From: Lachnospiraceae bacterium
GTDB lineage: Bacteria; Bacillota_A; Clostridia; Lachnospirales; Lachnospiraceae
NCBI GenBank assembly: GCA_017614185.1
Contig: JAGACI010000091.1
Span: 1 to 7,737, forward strand
DNA: 7,737 bases
Direction of reading: 5' to 3'
The notes under the pieces are model-generated. The model was not told the origin of the DNA and made no database searches. It saw nothing but the letters and a program-made list of their open reading frames with translations. Position 1 is the first letter of the stretch; each line of letters opens with the position of its first letter. The position numbers were made by a program, and so were the translations under genes. This document shows positions 1 to 7,446 of the stretch, piece by piece.

Positions 1-1241
1 ACGGAAGCGCCCGCCTCATTTACGATAACGTACTGAACGGGACCTGTCTTTGACATGTCCATCTCTTTAAGCATCTCAACAATAATCTGTTCAGACTCTC
101 TCGATGCAGTTCCGTTACCTACCGAAATAAGATTGACGTGGTATTTCTGAATCAGATCCTTAACTATCTTCTTGGACTCCTCAACCTTGTTCTGGGGAGC
201 TGTGGGATAGATAACCTTTGTATCAAGGACCTTACCTGTCTCGTCTACGATTGCAAGCTTACATCCCGTCCTGAACGCAGGGTCCCAGCCAAGGACAACC
301 TTGCCTTTGATGGGAGGCTGTAAAAGGAGCTGTTCCAAGTTCTTGCCAAATACGCTTATTGCACCGTCCTCAGCCTTCTCGGTAAGCTCGTTTCTTATCT
401 CTCTCTCGATTGCGGGAGCGATAAGTCTCTCATATGAATCATCGATTGCTTCCTTTATCACGGGTGTGGTAAAGGCGTTATCCTTCGTGATAACCATTTT
501 CTCAAGGTAAGTGATGATGCGTTCTACGGGAGCTTCAATCTTAACGGTTAAGAACTTCTCGTTCTCACCTCTGTTTATGGCAAGGGTTCTGTGACCTACA
601 ACCTTACAGACAGGCTCCTCATAGTCATAGTACATCTCATATACGCTTGTTGCCTTCTCGTCCTTAGCCTTTGTGATAAGTTTGCCTTCCTCAAAGGTTG
701 CCTTACGGATGTAGGCTCTGAAGTCCGCATTGTCGGAGATACTCTCTGCGATGATATCTCTCGCTCCGGCGAGTGCGTCTTCAGCTGTATTTACTTCCTT
801 TTCAGGATCCACATACTTAGCTGCCTCATTTAAGACATCCTCTGTGGCGTCCATCGAAAGAACAAAGGCGGAGAGGGGCTCTAAGCCTCTCTCCTTTGCC
901 ACACTTGCTCTTGTCTTTCTCTTAGGTCTGTAGGGCCTGTACAGGTCTTCGACAACAACCAAAGTCTCGGCGGCTTCAATCTTTGCCTTAAGTTCATCGG
1001 TAAGAGCTCCCTGCTCCTCGATGCTTGCAAGAACTGTTGCCTTCTTGTCCTCCAGATTTCTAAGATATGTAAGTCTCTCAAAGAGGTTTCTTAACTGTTC
1101 ATCGTTAAGGGAACCTGTTGCCTCCTTACGGTATCTTGAGATAAAGGGGATTGTGTTTCCCTCGTCAATGAGCTTAACTGCAGCCTCAACCTGCCATTTC
1201 TCAACATTAAGCTCCTCTTTGATTTTTAAGATAATGTCCAT
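1..1241 (-). CDS. tex: Tex, RNA-binding transcription accessory protein (N-terminal 413 residues; C-terminus off the left edge)
   Basis: Tex is a conserved cytoplasmic nucleic-acid-binding protein linked to transcription and RNA metabolism (the bacterial relative of Spt6). The ATG at 1241-1239 opens with the typical Tex N-terminus: residues about 14-45 carry VEKWQVEAAVKLIDEGNT followed by IPFISRYRKEATGSL, the family signature. A helical region with LYRPYRPKRKTRA (100-112) follows. The YqgF/RNase H-like domain begins near residue 315 with GWDPAFRTGCKLA and reaches NEAGAS at the window edge. Full Tex proteins are roughly 700-780 residues, so the helix-hairpin-helix and C-terminal S1 domains must lie outside the window. 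The start is supported by AAGGAAG at 1258-1252, ten bases upstream, and by family alignment from memory. No stop or frameshift is seen. It starts 23 bases after the membrane-protein gene on the same strand with no terminator between, so co-transcription is likely. Confidence 0.96.
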   Translation of the reverse strand, partial: MDIILKIKEELNVEKWQVEAAVKLIDEGNTIPFISRYRKEATGSLNDEQLRNLFERLTYLRNLEDKKATVLASIEEQGALTDELKAKIEAAETLVVVEDLYRPYRPKRKTRASVAKERGLEPLSAFVLSMDATEDVLNEAAKYVDPEKEVNTAEDALAGARDIIAESISDNADFRAYIRKATFEEGKLITKAKDEKATSVYEMYYDYEEPVCKVVGHRTLAINRGENEKFLTVKIEAPVERIITYLEKMVITKDNAFTTPVIKEAIDDSYERLIAPAIEREIRNELTEKAEDGAISVFGKNLEQLLLQPPIKGKVVLGWDPAFRTGCKLAIVDETGKVLDTKVIYPTAPQNKVEESKKIVKDLIQKYHVNLISVGNGTASRESEQIIVEMLKEMDMSKTGPVQYVIVNEAGAS

Positions 1242-1264
1242 TAACTAAATACTTCCTTAATTCT

Positions 1265-2386
1265 TTATACTTCTGCTCTTGCCAATGCTTCCTCGTAATC
1301 TCTTGTTCCTGCGAATACTTCGTTGGAGTAAGGATTCTTGTGCATTGCGCATGATCTCTTAATGATAACTGCCATACATACTACGTTTGCAACTATCGCC
1401 AAGACTGCCACAACTCCCTGTGCTCTGGGATCTGCGGTAATACCCAAACCGGATATAATCTGACCGGCCTGTGCGGATTTGCCTGCTCCCGAGTTATAAA
1501 GAGCAATAGCCTTCTCGTAAAGGTCCATTGTGGTAACGCCCGCTTCTGTCGCTCCGCCGTAAACCGAAGGTAAAGCTGCGGCAAATGTTCCCTTTAACTG
1601 GAAAAGCGGAACTACCTGCGCCCACATACACCATATTGCCAGAGTATTGGCACGGTTCTGAATCCATGCGCCCTTGTTCCAGAATGCGTTTGCAAAAGTA
1701 GGAGCAAGTAAAAGTGCAACACCGCAGTACCATGTGTGAGTAGGAAGATTCAGGTATGTATACTCGAAATTCCATACATCGTAAGCGATGATGAACCAGA
1801 TTGTCATATCGGGCCAAAGCATATCCGATCTGTTCTTGTCTTTGGATGAATAAAGATGGATACAGCCTGTCATACAGAAGATATTAATCATACCTGCAAT
1901 GGCATTAACCACATTCCACCATCCGCCGTAGATGAATACGCCTTCGTTGGATGCCCACCATGCACCGCTTAAGTCGCCTGTAATCTTGTAAGCCGCAATT
2001 GCAGACTCCATATCGGATACATTGGCAATCATAATGTTTGCTGCAACGATAAACCAGGGGAACCACTTAAACCATTTCTCTTTGCCGATGCCCCATTTGT
2101 ACTTAATCATCATGAAGCCTACACAGCCTATGTCAGCGGCATAGAGTTTGAAATAGTGGAACCATCCGTCCATGTAGGCTACGGTAGGATTGTCTTTGCC
2201 ACCGAAAAGTCCTGCATGAGCAAGGATAAAGTAAACCGTCAGAATAGAGGGGATAATAACAAACACCGTCATTCCACCGGCTTTGGTGCGGCGTCCAATT
2301 TCATTGACTAAAATCAGGCCGACAAAAACCAATACCCAGCCAATCAATTGCATTGAAGCCTGAGAACCATAGAGTTGAAATAGCAT
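1265..2386 (-). CDS. Trp-rich polytopic membrane protein, probably DUF5692 family; function unknown
   Basis: This 373-residue protein is an integral membrane protein with about eight or nine hydrophobic segments, near residues 12-30, 37-59, 78-95, 107-124, 155-178, 193-208, 219-236, 245-264 and 326-343. It has 18 tryptophans (about 5%), including WW pairs at 143-144 and 156-157. Recognisable stretches are NEIGRRTK (28-35), DVWNFEYTYLNLPTHTWYCG (203-222) and FWNKGAWIQNRANTLA (235-250), which match my memory of the uncharacterised DUF5692 family of Firmicutes; that assignment is unverified. A hydrophilic insert of about 50 residues (274-325) precedes the last segment, and the C-terminal tail (344-373) is polar with an acidic end. 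No catalytic motif or signal peptide is recognised. The ATG is well supported by AGGGAGGT at 2400-2393, six bases upstream. It is first in a probable operon with tex and divergent from the two plus-strand membrane-protein genes. Transport or signalling would be a guess. Confidence 0.9.
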   Translation of the reverse strand: MLFQLYGSQASMQLIGWVLVFVGLILVNEIGRRTKAGGMTVFVIIPSILTVYFILAHAGLFGGKDNPTVAYMDGWFHYFKLYAADIGCVGFMMIKYKWGIGKEKWFKWFPWFIVAANIMIANVSDMESAIAAYKITGDLSGAWWASNEGVFIYGGWWNVVNAIAGMINIFCMTGCIHLYSSKDKNRSDMLWPDMTIWFIIAYDVWNFEYTYLNLPTHTWYCGVALLLAPTFANAFWNKGAWIQNRANTLAIWCMWAQVVPLFQLKGTFAAALPSVYGGATEAGVTTMDLYEKAIALYNSGAGKSAQAGQIISGLGITADPRAQGVVAVLAIVANVVCMAVIIKRSCAMHKNPYSNEVFAGTRDYEEALARAEV

Positions 2387-2404
2387 AGTCTTACCTCCCT
2401 TTCC

Positions 2405-2421
2405 GCTTCACCTTATGAAGC
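2405..2421 (-). promoter_or_regulatory. Leader hairpin just upstream of the membrane-protein RBS
   Basis: In the minus-strand transcript the sequence GCTTCA-TAAGG-TGAAGC forms a perfect 6-bp stem with a five-base loop. It ends four bases before the strong ribosome binding site AGGGAGGT (2400-2393). There is no U-run after it, so it is not a terminator. It may stabilise the 5' end of the mRNA or modulate initiation; the loop itself carries AAGG. Function is inferred from position only. Confidence 0.45.
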
Positions 2422-2433
2422 CTTTACCTTTTA

Positions 2434-2462
2434 ATTTTATCCTAAATAGGGGCGTAAAACAA
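2434..2462 (-). promoter_or_regulatory. Predicted sigma-A promoter for the membrane protein-tex operon
   Basis: On the minus strand, TTGTTT (2462-2457) and TAAAAT (2439-2434) are separated by exactly 17 bases. The -10 matches the consensus at five of six positions and the -35 at three of six. Transcription would start near 2428, giving a leader of about 40 bases that contains the hairpin at 2421-2405 and the ribosome binding site. It is the best-spaced candidate in the divergent region. Confidence 0.6.
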
Positions 2463-2470
2463 CTCTGTTT
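2457..2470. promoter_or_regulatory. Operator-like dyad between the divergent promoters
   Basis: AAACA-ACTC-TGTTT is a perfect 5-bp inverted repeat with a four-base centre. It covers the whole -35 element of the leftward promoter and reaches into the weak -35 of the rightward one. It does not match any operator consensus I know. A dyad this short can occur by chance, so the call rests mainly on its position. Confidence 0.3.
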
Positions 2471-2496
2471 CCTTTTGCCCGTAAAGGTGGTAAAAT
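2468..2496 (+). promoter_or_regulatory. Predicted extended -10 promoter for the plus-strand membrane-protein pair
   Basis: TGG-TAAAAT at 2488-2496 is an extended -10 element (TGn upstream of a five-of-six -10). The -35 at 17-base spacing, TTTCCT (2468-2473), is poor, as is usual for extended -10 promoters. The start of transcription would fall near 2503, leaving a leader of about 25 bases that includes the GGAGA ribosome binding site at 2518-2522. Confidence 0.5.
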
Positions 2497-2517
2497 ATAG
2501 GCATTATAAGTGTTTTC

Positions 2518-2522
2518 GGAGA
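2518..2522 (+). promoter_or_regulatory. Ribosome binding site deciding the ATG start at 2528
   Basis: GGAGA lies five bases before the ATG at 2528. The longer reading from GTG at 2510 has no ribosome binding site ahead of it, and it would begin only a few bases after the predicted transcription start near 2503. The ATG is therefore preferred. Confidence 0.7.
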
Positions 2523-2527
2523 ATGAT

Positions 2528-2914
2528 ATGTACGATGAATACGACTATCGGGATATGTATTCTGTCCCGACCAACAAGTTCGCGGTTGCAAGCGTAACAT
2601 GCGGCGCACTTTCAATAATAACGATTAACACCTTATATCTGGCGATTGTCTTTGGATCTCTTGCCATTATTTTTGGCGTGCTTTCAAGAAACGGCACCAG
2701 AAAGCTGGCCCAGTACGCCAAAATCGGCATGATATGCGGCGGCATAGCCATCGCGGGAGCCGTTGCATACGGAATATATGTTTACATTAAACTTCCGACT
2801 ATGCTTCAGGATCCACAGTATCGTGAAATGCTTGAAAAGATTATGAAAAGCCTCGGCATGGACATCGATCTTGACAAGCTTTATAACCTGACAGATACAA
2901 ATAACATTCTATAG
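2528..2914 (+). CDS. Small membrane protein of 128 residues, DUF4190-like; function unknown
   Basis: The N-terminus is short, acidic and tyrosine-rich (MYDEYDYRDMYSVP). Two closely spaced hydrophobic segments follow (about 17-34 and 36-52), then a short basic loop (SRNGTRKLAQYAK, 53-65) and a third hydrophobic, Gly/Ala-rich segment (66-87). The pattern 'ASVTCGALSI ... LAIIFGVLSR ... KIGMICGGIAIAG' resembles DUF4190-type small membrane proteins, but I would not claim membership without a profile search. The C-terminal 40 residues (88-128) are soluble and helical in character, with EMLEKIMKSLGMDIDLDKLYN. There is no signal peptidase site or enzymatic motif. It is first of two plus-strand genes; the DUF975 gene starts 21 bases downstream with its own ribosome binding site, which suggests an operon. 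Composition matches the neighbours. Confidence 0.85.
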   Translation: MYDEYDYRDMYSVPTNKFAVASVTCGALSIITINTLYLAIVFGSLAIIFGVLSRNGTRKLAQYAKIGMICGGIAIAGAVAYGIYVYIKLPTMLQDPQYREMLEKIMKSLGMDIDLDKLYNLTDTNNIL

Positions 2915-2935
2915 ATTTAAATTACTGGAGAATTA

Positions 2936-3655
2936 ATGAAACCTCATCAGACATTCGGAGAAATAAAAGCATATGCAAGAGGGGCTTTGGCAGGTCACTA
3001 CGGCGTAGCCATAATGACACTTATCGATGTGATGCTTATCTACATCTTTCCTACTTATATCGTAGGCTACCTCTTCCCCGGAAGCTCAATGCTTGAGATT
3101 ATCGGGTCAGAACTTGTAAACTTCATTCTTTCATGCTTCATAGGAATACTTGAAGCAGGCCTATGCTTAATCTATTTGAAACTTTGCGCGGGAGAACAGG
3201 CCACACTCTTTGACCTCTTCTACGGATACAGAAACTCTCAAAACCATATCCTTTTGATAAGCCTTGTATCCTCAATAATTTCGGAAGTCTGCCTCATGCC
3301 GTTTATTGTAATGAATACATCAAATATGATAAACGGTGTTTACGCTCCTATGACTGAATACCTTGTATTCATGGCGGGAATAGCGGCGGCATTCTTCTTA
3401 AGGCTTCCAATTGTACAAAGCTTCTTTATCATAATCGACTTCCCTGACTGCACAGGCGTCGATGCACTTAAGCAGAGCATGAAGCTTATGAAAGACAATT
3501 ATGGGCGATATATCTTATTTATGTTAAGCTACCTCCCCTTATTCGTCTTATCTGTCACAAGCTTTTTCATAGGATTCCTTTGGACGATTCCATACGCCTA
3601 CTCAGGCAAAGCGGCGTTCTATTTAGAGCTTGCCAAATCAAAAAGAGAACAGTAA
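2936..3655 (+). CDS. DUF975 family integral membrane protein; function unknown
   Basis: This 239-residue protein has about five or six membrane segments (near 21-46, 57-83, 104-128, 141-168 and 192-217). Features that point to DUF975 are the N-terminal ARGALAGHYGVAIM (14-27), the cytoplasmic-looking ALKQSMKLMKDNYGRYILF (177-195), in which ALKQSxxLMK precedes the last membrane region, and the C-terminal FLWTIPYAYSGKAAFYLEL (214-232) with its W-x-x-PY...AxFY pattern. The length is normal for the family. No biochemical role is established for these proteins as far as I know. The ATG is preceded by GGAG (2927-2930) at five bases. It is second in the plus-strand pair, and both products are membrane proteins that could act together. 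Transcription ends at the hairpin seven bases after the stop codon. Confidence 0.9.
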   Translation: MKPHQTFGEIKAYARGALAGHYGVAIMTLIDVMLIYIFPTYIVGYLFPGSSMLEIIGSELVNFILSCFIGILEAGLCLIYLKLCAGEQATLFDLFYGYRNSQNHILLISLVSSIISEVCLMPFIVMNTSNMINGVYAPMTEYLVFMAGIAAAFFLRLPIVQSFFIIIDFPDCTGVDALKQSMKLMKDNYGRYILFMLSYLPLFVLSVTSFFIGFLWTIPYAYSGKAAFYLELAKSKREQ

Positions 3656-3661
3656 AAAATT

Positions 3662-3685
3662 AAGGCGGTCAGACGACCGCCTTTT
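3662..3685. terminator. Bidirectional intrinsic terminator between convergent genes
   Basis: AAGGCGGTC-AGAC-GACCGCCTT is a perfect 9-bp, GC-rich stem with a four-base loop, followed by TT on the plus strand. On the minus strand the same stem is followed by a T-rich run (read from 3663 to about 3655). It lies in the 40-base gap between the DUF975 stop (3655) and the prfB stop (3696), so it serves both transcripts. Confidence 0.92.
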
Positions 3686-3695
3686 GTATTGCCAT

Positions 3696-4796
3696 TTATT
3701 GAATCCACTTAAGATATGCGTTGATGAAAGGATCAAGGCCTCCGTCAAGAACTGCATCGACGTTACCTGACTCGGCATTGGTTCTGTGGTCCTTGACCAT
3801 GGTGTAAGGCTGAAGGACGTAGGACCTGATCTGGTTACCCCAGCCGATATCCTTGACCTCACCTCTGATATCGCTCATTTTCTCAGCGGTTTCCTCCTGC
3901 TTTAACATGTAGAGTTTTGCCTTTAACATCTGCATTGCCTTGTCCTTATTCTGGAACTGGCTTCGCTCATTCTGGCAGGTAACTACTATGCCCGTCGGAA
4001 GGTGAGTGATTCTGATTGCCGATGAAGTCTTGTTGATGTGCTGACCACCGGCACCGCTTGAACGGTATGTATCTATCCTGATATCATCGTCGTTAATCTC
4101 AATATCGATATCTTCCTCAATATCAGGCATAACATCGAGTGATACAAAGGAAGTCTGTCTCTTACCCTGTGCATTGAAAGGCGAGATACGTACTAGTCTG
4201 TGTACACCTTTCTCGGATTTAAGATAGCCGTAAGCATTCTCACCGTTTACCTGGAAGGTGATCGACTTGATTCCCGCCTCATCACCGTCAAGTGAGTCTA
4301 AAACTTCTACGTCAAATCCCTTTTTCTCTGCCCATCTTGTATACATACGATAAAGCATCTGACACCAGTCGCAGCTCTCCGTTCCGCCTGCTCCGGCGTT
4401 TAGTTTGAGGATTGCGTTGTTTTTGTCATACTCTCCGGAAAGGAGGGTGCTTATACGAATCTCCTCAAAGGTATTGATGAAATCGTCAAGTTCCTGTCTG
4501 ATTTCGGGAATAAGTGAAGCATCGTTCTCCTCATATCCCATCTCGATAAGGGTTAAGATATCATCCTTTTGTCTATAGAGATTGTCGCAAAGTTCCACCG
4601 TATCCTTGGTGTTTTTAAGCTCCTTCATAAGCTTGTTGGCTCTGTCGGGCTCATCCCAGAATCCGGGGGCTTCGATTTCCCTCTCAAGCTCCTCGATTCT
4701 GTTTTTCTTAACATCAAGGTTTAGTGAATCCTTAACCTCGTTTAAAGGTTCCTCATATGAGAGAATCTCCGTTTTCATCTGGTCTAATTCAACCAT
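3696..4796 (-). CDS. prfB: Peptide chain release factor 2 (RF2), encoded without the programmed frameshift
   Basis: RF2 recognises UAA and UGA stop codons on the ribosome and triggers hydrolysis of peptidyl-tRNA. The 366-residue product is full length. It has an N-terminal helical domain (about 1-115), the class-specific stop-codon recognition motif SPF (205-207, within ISPFNAQGKRQTSF) that identifies RF2 rather than RF1, and the catalytic GGQ (250-252, in SSGAGGQHINKTSSA). The usual +1 frameshift site near codon 25 (CTT TGA C) is absent. At the aligned position the gene reads in frame through Ser-Leu-Asn-Leu (codons 24-27; CTA AAC at 4724-4719). The ATG is supported by AAGGAG (4808-4803) six bases upstream; a second in-frame ATG at codon 7 is less likely. 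It follows secA by 42 bases, the common Bacillota order, with a hairpin in the gap that may attenuate it. It ends with TAA. Confidence 0.97.
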   Translation of the reverse strand: MVELDQMKTEILSYEEPLNEVKDSLNLDVKKNRIEELEREIEAPGFWDEPDRANKLMKELKNTKDTVELCDNLYRQKDDILTLIEMGYEENDASLIPEIRQELDDFINTFEEIRISTLLSGEYDKNNAILKLNAGAGGTESCDWCQMLYRMYTRWAEKKGFDVEVLDSLDGDEAGIKSITFQVNGENAYGYLKSEKGVHRLVRISPFNAQGKRQTSFVSLDVMPDIEEDIDIEINDDDIRIDTYRSSGAGGQHINKTSSAIRITHLPTGIVVTCQNERSQFQNKDKAMQMLKAKLYMLKQEETAEKMSDIRGEVKDIGWGNQIRSYVLQPYTMVKDHRTNAESGNVDAVLDGGLDPFINAYLKWIQ

Positions 4797-4808
4797 ATCG
4801 TACTCCTT

Positions 4809-4836
4809 AAAAGAGCCGGCATTTCTGCCGGTTCTT
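4809..4836 (-). terminator. Weak terminator/attenuator hairpin between secA and prfB
   Basis: In the minus-strand RNA, AAGAACCGGCA (4836-4826), the loop GAAA and TGCCGGCTCTT (4821-4811) form a stem with a strong 6-bp CCGGCA/TGCCGG core, one A-C mismatch and four more pairs. The loop fits the GNRA type. Only four U residues follow (4812-4809) before the prfB ribosome binding site begins at 4808. The hairpin starts at the second of two tandem UAA stops ending secA. The short U-run suggests partial termination or an mRNA processing/stability element rather than full termination, with prfB expressed by read-through. Confidence 0.65.
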
Positions 4837-4838
4837 TA

Positions 4839-7409
4839 TTATGCTTTTCTTCCGTGACAGTTTTTAAACTTCTTGCCGCTTCCGCAAGGGCAGGGATCGT
4901 TGGGATAAACCTTGGCTTCCATACGCTTAACGGGTGCCTTTGTTGCGGAGTCATCCTTGTTGGTTCCGGTAACCTTAGCAACCTGCTCTCTTTCAACCTT
5001 CTGTTCAATCTTGACATGAAGGAGAAGTCTTACGGTCTCTTCCCTGATGTTCTGAGTCATCTCATCGAACATGTCATAGCCCGCCATCTTGTACTCAACA
5101 AGGGGATCTCTCTGGCCGTATGCCGCAAGGCCTACGCCCTGACGAAGCTGATCCATGTCATCGATGTGATCCATCCACTTTCTGTCTATAACCTTAAGTA
5201 AAATAACTCGCTCTAATTCACGAATAGCTTCGGTATTGGGGAATTCAGCCTCTTTGTTCTTATAAAGGTTAAATGCTTCCTCTTTTAACTGATGCTTAAG
5301 GTTATTCTTCTTCTTGGGTTTCTCTACTCTCTCGTAGCTTATGGGTTCAAGAGGAATAGTGGGAAGTAAGAGTTCATTTAACTCTGTGTAATCCCAGTCT
5401 CTTGCATCCGCATCATCATTGATACAGATATCCACGCAGTTCTCAGCGATGTTGGTAATCATGTTAAAGATTACGTCACGCATGGACTCGCCGTTAAGAA
5501 CTTTGGCTCTCTCTTCGTAGATAATCTCACGCTGCTCGTTCATAACCTGATCGTACTCGAGGAGGTTCTTACGAATAGCATAGTTATTGTTCTCTATCTT
5601 CTTCTGAGCACCTTCGATGGCTCTTGATAAGGTCTTGTGTTCAATCTCCTGGCCTTCAGGGATTCCGAGTGCATTAAACATTGCAATCATTCTGTCGGAA
5701 CCAAAGAGTCTCATGAGGTCATCTTCAAGTGAGATGTAGAATCTGGACACACCGGGGTCACCCTGACGTCCGGAACGACCTCTTAACTGGTTATCGATAC
5801 GTCTGGATTCGTGACGCTCTGTACCGATAATCATAAGACCGCCTGCTGCCTTGGATTCATCGTCAAGCTTGATATCGGTACCACGACCTGCCATGTTGGT
5901 TGCGATGGTAACTGCTCCGTGAATACCAGCGTCGGCAACGATTTCTGCCTCCATCTCATGATACTTCGCATTAAGTACTTTATGCTGGATGCCTTCCTTG
6001 GTAAGGAGTCGGCTTATCTCTTCGGATGCATCGATATTGATTGTACCTACAAGAACGGGCTGGCCTTTCGCATGGGCTTCCTTAACCGCGTTAACGATAG
6101 CCGCAAGTTTCTCTCTCTTGGTCTTATATACCGCATCCTGTAAGTCAATTCTCTGAACGGGACGGTTGGTGGGAACCACTACTACGTCCATTCCGTAGAT
6201 ATCTCTGAACTCTCGCTCCTCTGTAAGAGCTGTACCTGTCATTCCGGCTTTCTTCTCAAACTTATTAAAGAAGTTCTGGAAAGTAATTGTAGCAAGAGTC
6301 TTACTCTCTCTCTTAACCTTAACGTGCTCTTTTGCCTCGATTGCCTGATGGAGACCGTCGGAATAACGACGTCCGGGCATTACACGTCCTGTAAACTCAT
6401 CAACGATAAGAACCTGATCGTCTCTTACGATATAGTCCTGGTCCTTAAACATAAGGTTGTGAGCTCTTAGGGCGAGAATAATGTTATGCTGAATATCAAG
6501 GTTCTCAGGGTCTGCAAAGTTCTCGATATGGAAGAATCTCTCAACCTTGGCAACACCTTCGGCGGTAAGGTTAACAACCTTATCCTTCTCATTTACGATG
6601 AAGTCTCCGGTCTCCTCCTGCTCGATACCCATGATGATATCCATCTTGGACTGCTCTTCAAGGTCCTTACCACGCTTCATCTGTCTTGCGAGAATATCGC
6701 AGGCTTCATAAAGGCTTGTGGACTTGGATGACTGACCGGAAATAATAAGAGGGGTTCTCGCTTCATCGATAAGAACCGAGTCGACCTCATCGATGATTGC
6801 ATAGTGAAGACCTCTTAAAACGAGGTTGTTCTTGTAAACAACCATGTTGTCTCTAAGGTAATCGAAACCAAGCTCGTTGTTGGTTACGTATGTGATATCG
6901 CAGTTATAAGCTTCCTGTCTTTCAGAAGGTGTCATCGAGTTAAGTACAACACCGACTTTAAGTCCGAGGAATTCATGTACCTGACCCATCCACTCGGCGT
7001 CACGCTTTGCAAGGTAATCGTTTACTGTTACGACGTGAACACCCTTGCCCTCAAGTGCGTTAAGGTACGCGGGACAGGTGGAAACAAGTGTCTTACCTTC
7101 ACCTGTTCTCATCTCAGGGATACGACCCTGGTGAAGGATGATACCACCGATAAGCTGTACACGGAAATGCTCCATGTTAAGCACTCTCTTTGCTGCCTCT
7201 CTCACAACGGCGAATGCCTCGGGAAGAAGGTCATCAAGAGTCTCGCCTTCAGCAAGTCTCTTCTTAAACTCGGGAGTCTTGGCCTTTAATTCCTCATCGC
7301 TTAATGCCTGCATTGCAGGACGTAATGCCTCAATCTTGTCAGCGATAGGATAGATTCTCTTAAGCTCTCTCTCCGAGTGAGTGCCAAATATTTTATCTGC
7401 TAAACTCAT
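4839..7409 (-). CDS. secA: SecA, preprotein translocase ATPase
   Basis: SecA is the cytoplasmic and membrane-peripheral ATPase that drives preproteins through the SecYEG channel. The 856-residue protein is complete. It has the N-terminal [17 protein letters not shown]; Walker A MRTGEGKT (100-107); DEVD Walker B (207-210) followed by [12 protein letters not shown] (214-225); the preprotein cross-linking region with [17 protein letters not shown] (336-352); MTGTA (390-394); second ATPase domain motifs [10 protein letters not shown] (504-513) and [13 protein letters not shown] (541-553); the helical scaffold/wing region with [15 protein letters not shown] (745-759); and a C-terminal zinc-binding SEC-C motif with C840, C842, C851 and H852 that contacts SecB or lipid in relatives. 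Length is in the family's normal range. ATG is preceded by AAAGGAG (7426-7420) at ten bases. It ends in tandem stops, TAA TAA (4841-4836). It is transcribed ahead of prfB, probably from the promoter at 7471-7499. Confidence 0.99.
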   Translation of the reverse strand: MSLADKIFGTHSERELKRIYPIADKIEALRPAMQALSDEELKAKTPEFKKRLAEGETLDDLLPEAFAVVREAAKRVLNMEHFRVQLIGGIILHQGRIPEMRTGEGKTLVSTCPAYLNALEGKGVHVVTVNDYLAKRDAEWMGQVHEFLGLKVGVVLNSMTPSERQEAYNCDITYVTNNELGFDYLRDNMVVYKNNLVLRGLHYAIIDEVDSVLIDEARTPLIISGQSSKSTSLYEACDILARQMKRGKDLEEQSKMDIIMGIEQEETGDFIVNEKDKVVNLTAEGVAKVERFFHIENFADPENLDIQHNIILALRAHNLMFKDQDYIVRDDQVLIVDEFTGRVMPGRRYSDGLHQAIEAKEHVKVKRESKTLATITFQNFFNKFEKKAGMTGTALTEEREFRDIYGMDVVVVPTNRPVQRIDLQDAVYKTKREKLAAIVNAVKEAHAKGQPVLVGTINIDASEEISRLLTKEGIQHKVLNAKYHEMEAEIVADAGIHGAVTIATNMAGRGTDIKLDDESKAAGGLMIIGTERHESRRIDNQLRGRSGRQGDPGVSRFYISLEDDLMRLFGSDRMIAMFNALGIPEGQEIEHKTLSRAIEGAQKKIENNNYAIRKNLLEYDQVMNEQREIIYEERAKVLNGESMRDVIFNMITNIAENCVDICINDDADARDWDYTELNELLLPTIPLEPISYERVEKPKKKNNLKHQLKEEAFNLYKNKEAEFPNTEAIRELERVILLKVIDRKWMDHIDDMDQLRQGVGLAAYGQRDPLVEYKMAGYDMFDEMTQNIREETVRLLLHVKIEQKVEREQVAKVTGTNKDDSATKAPVKRMEAKVYPNDPCPCGSGKKFKNCHGRKA

Positions 7410-7431
7410 TGTAAAAATGCTCCTTTATATT

Positions 7432-7446
7432 AACCGAAAAACGGTT
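7432..7446 (-). promoter_or_regulatory. Small leader hairpin upstream of the secA RBS
   Basis: AACCG-TTTTT-CGGTT is a perfect 5-bp dyad in the predicted secA leader, ending five bases before the ribosome binding site AAAGGAG (7426-7420). It could affect leader stability or initiation. It is too weak to be a terminator, and its five-T run lies in the loop rather than after the stem. The function is unknown. Confidence 0.35.

Noticed and set aside
138..1248. Plus-strand and alternative minus-strand frames across the tex region
   Set aside because: The continuous minus-strand frame encodes recognisable Tex from the ATG to the window edge, so the others are shadows.
1242..1264. Terminator or promoter between the membrane-protein gene and tex
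   Set aside because: The 23 bases contain only a ribosome binding site and AT-rich sequence, with no inverted repeat and no room for a promoter, so the genes are probably co-transcribed.
2510..2527. GTG start at 2510 for the small membrane protein, adding six residues
   Set aside because: It has no ribosome binding site ahead of it and would begin only a few bases after the predicted transcription start. The ATG at 2528 has GGAGA at five bases.
2415..2597. A 60-codon plus-strand frame across the divergent control region
   Set aside because: It overlaps the promoters and the start of the small membrane-protein gene in another frame, has no RBS and has no recognisable product.
4854..7353. Several plus-strand open frames of 70-115 codons antisense to secA
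   Set aside because: They are fully inside a certain secA gene, lack supporting ribosome binding sites and resemble no protein family. They are frame shadows of a highly conserved gene.
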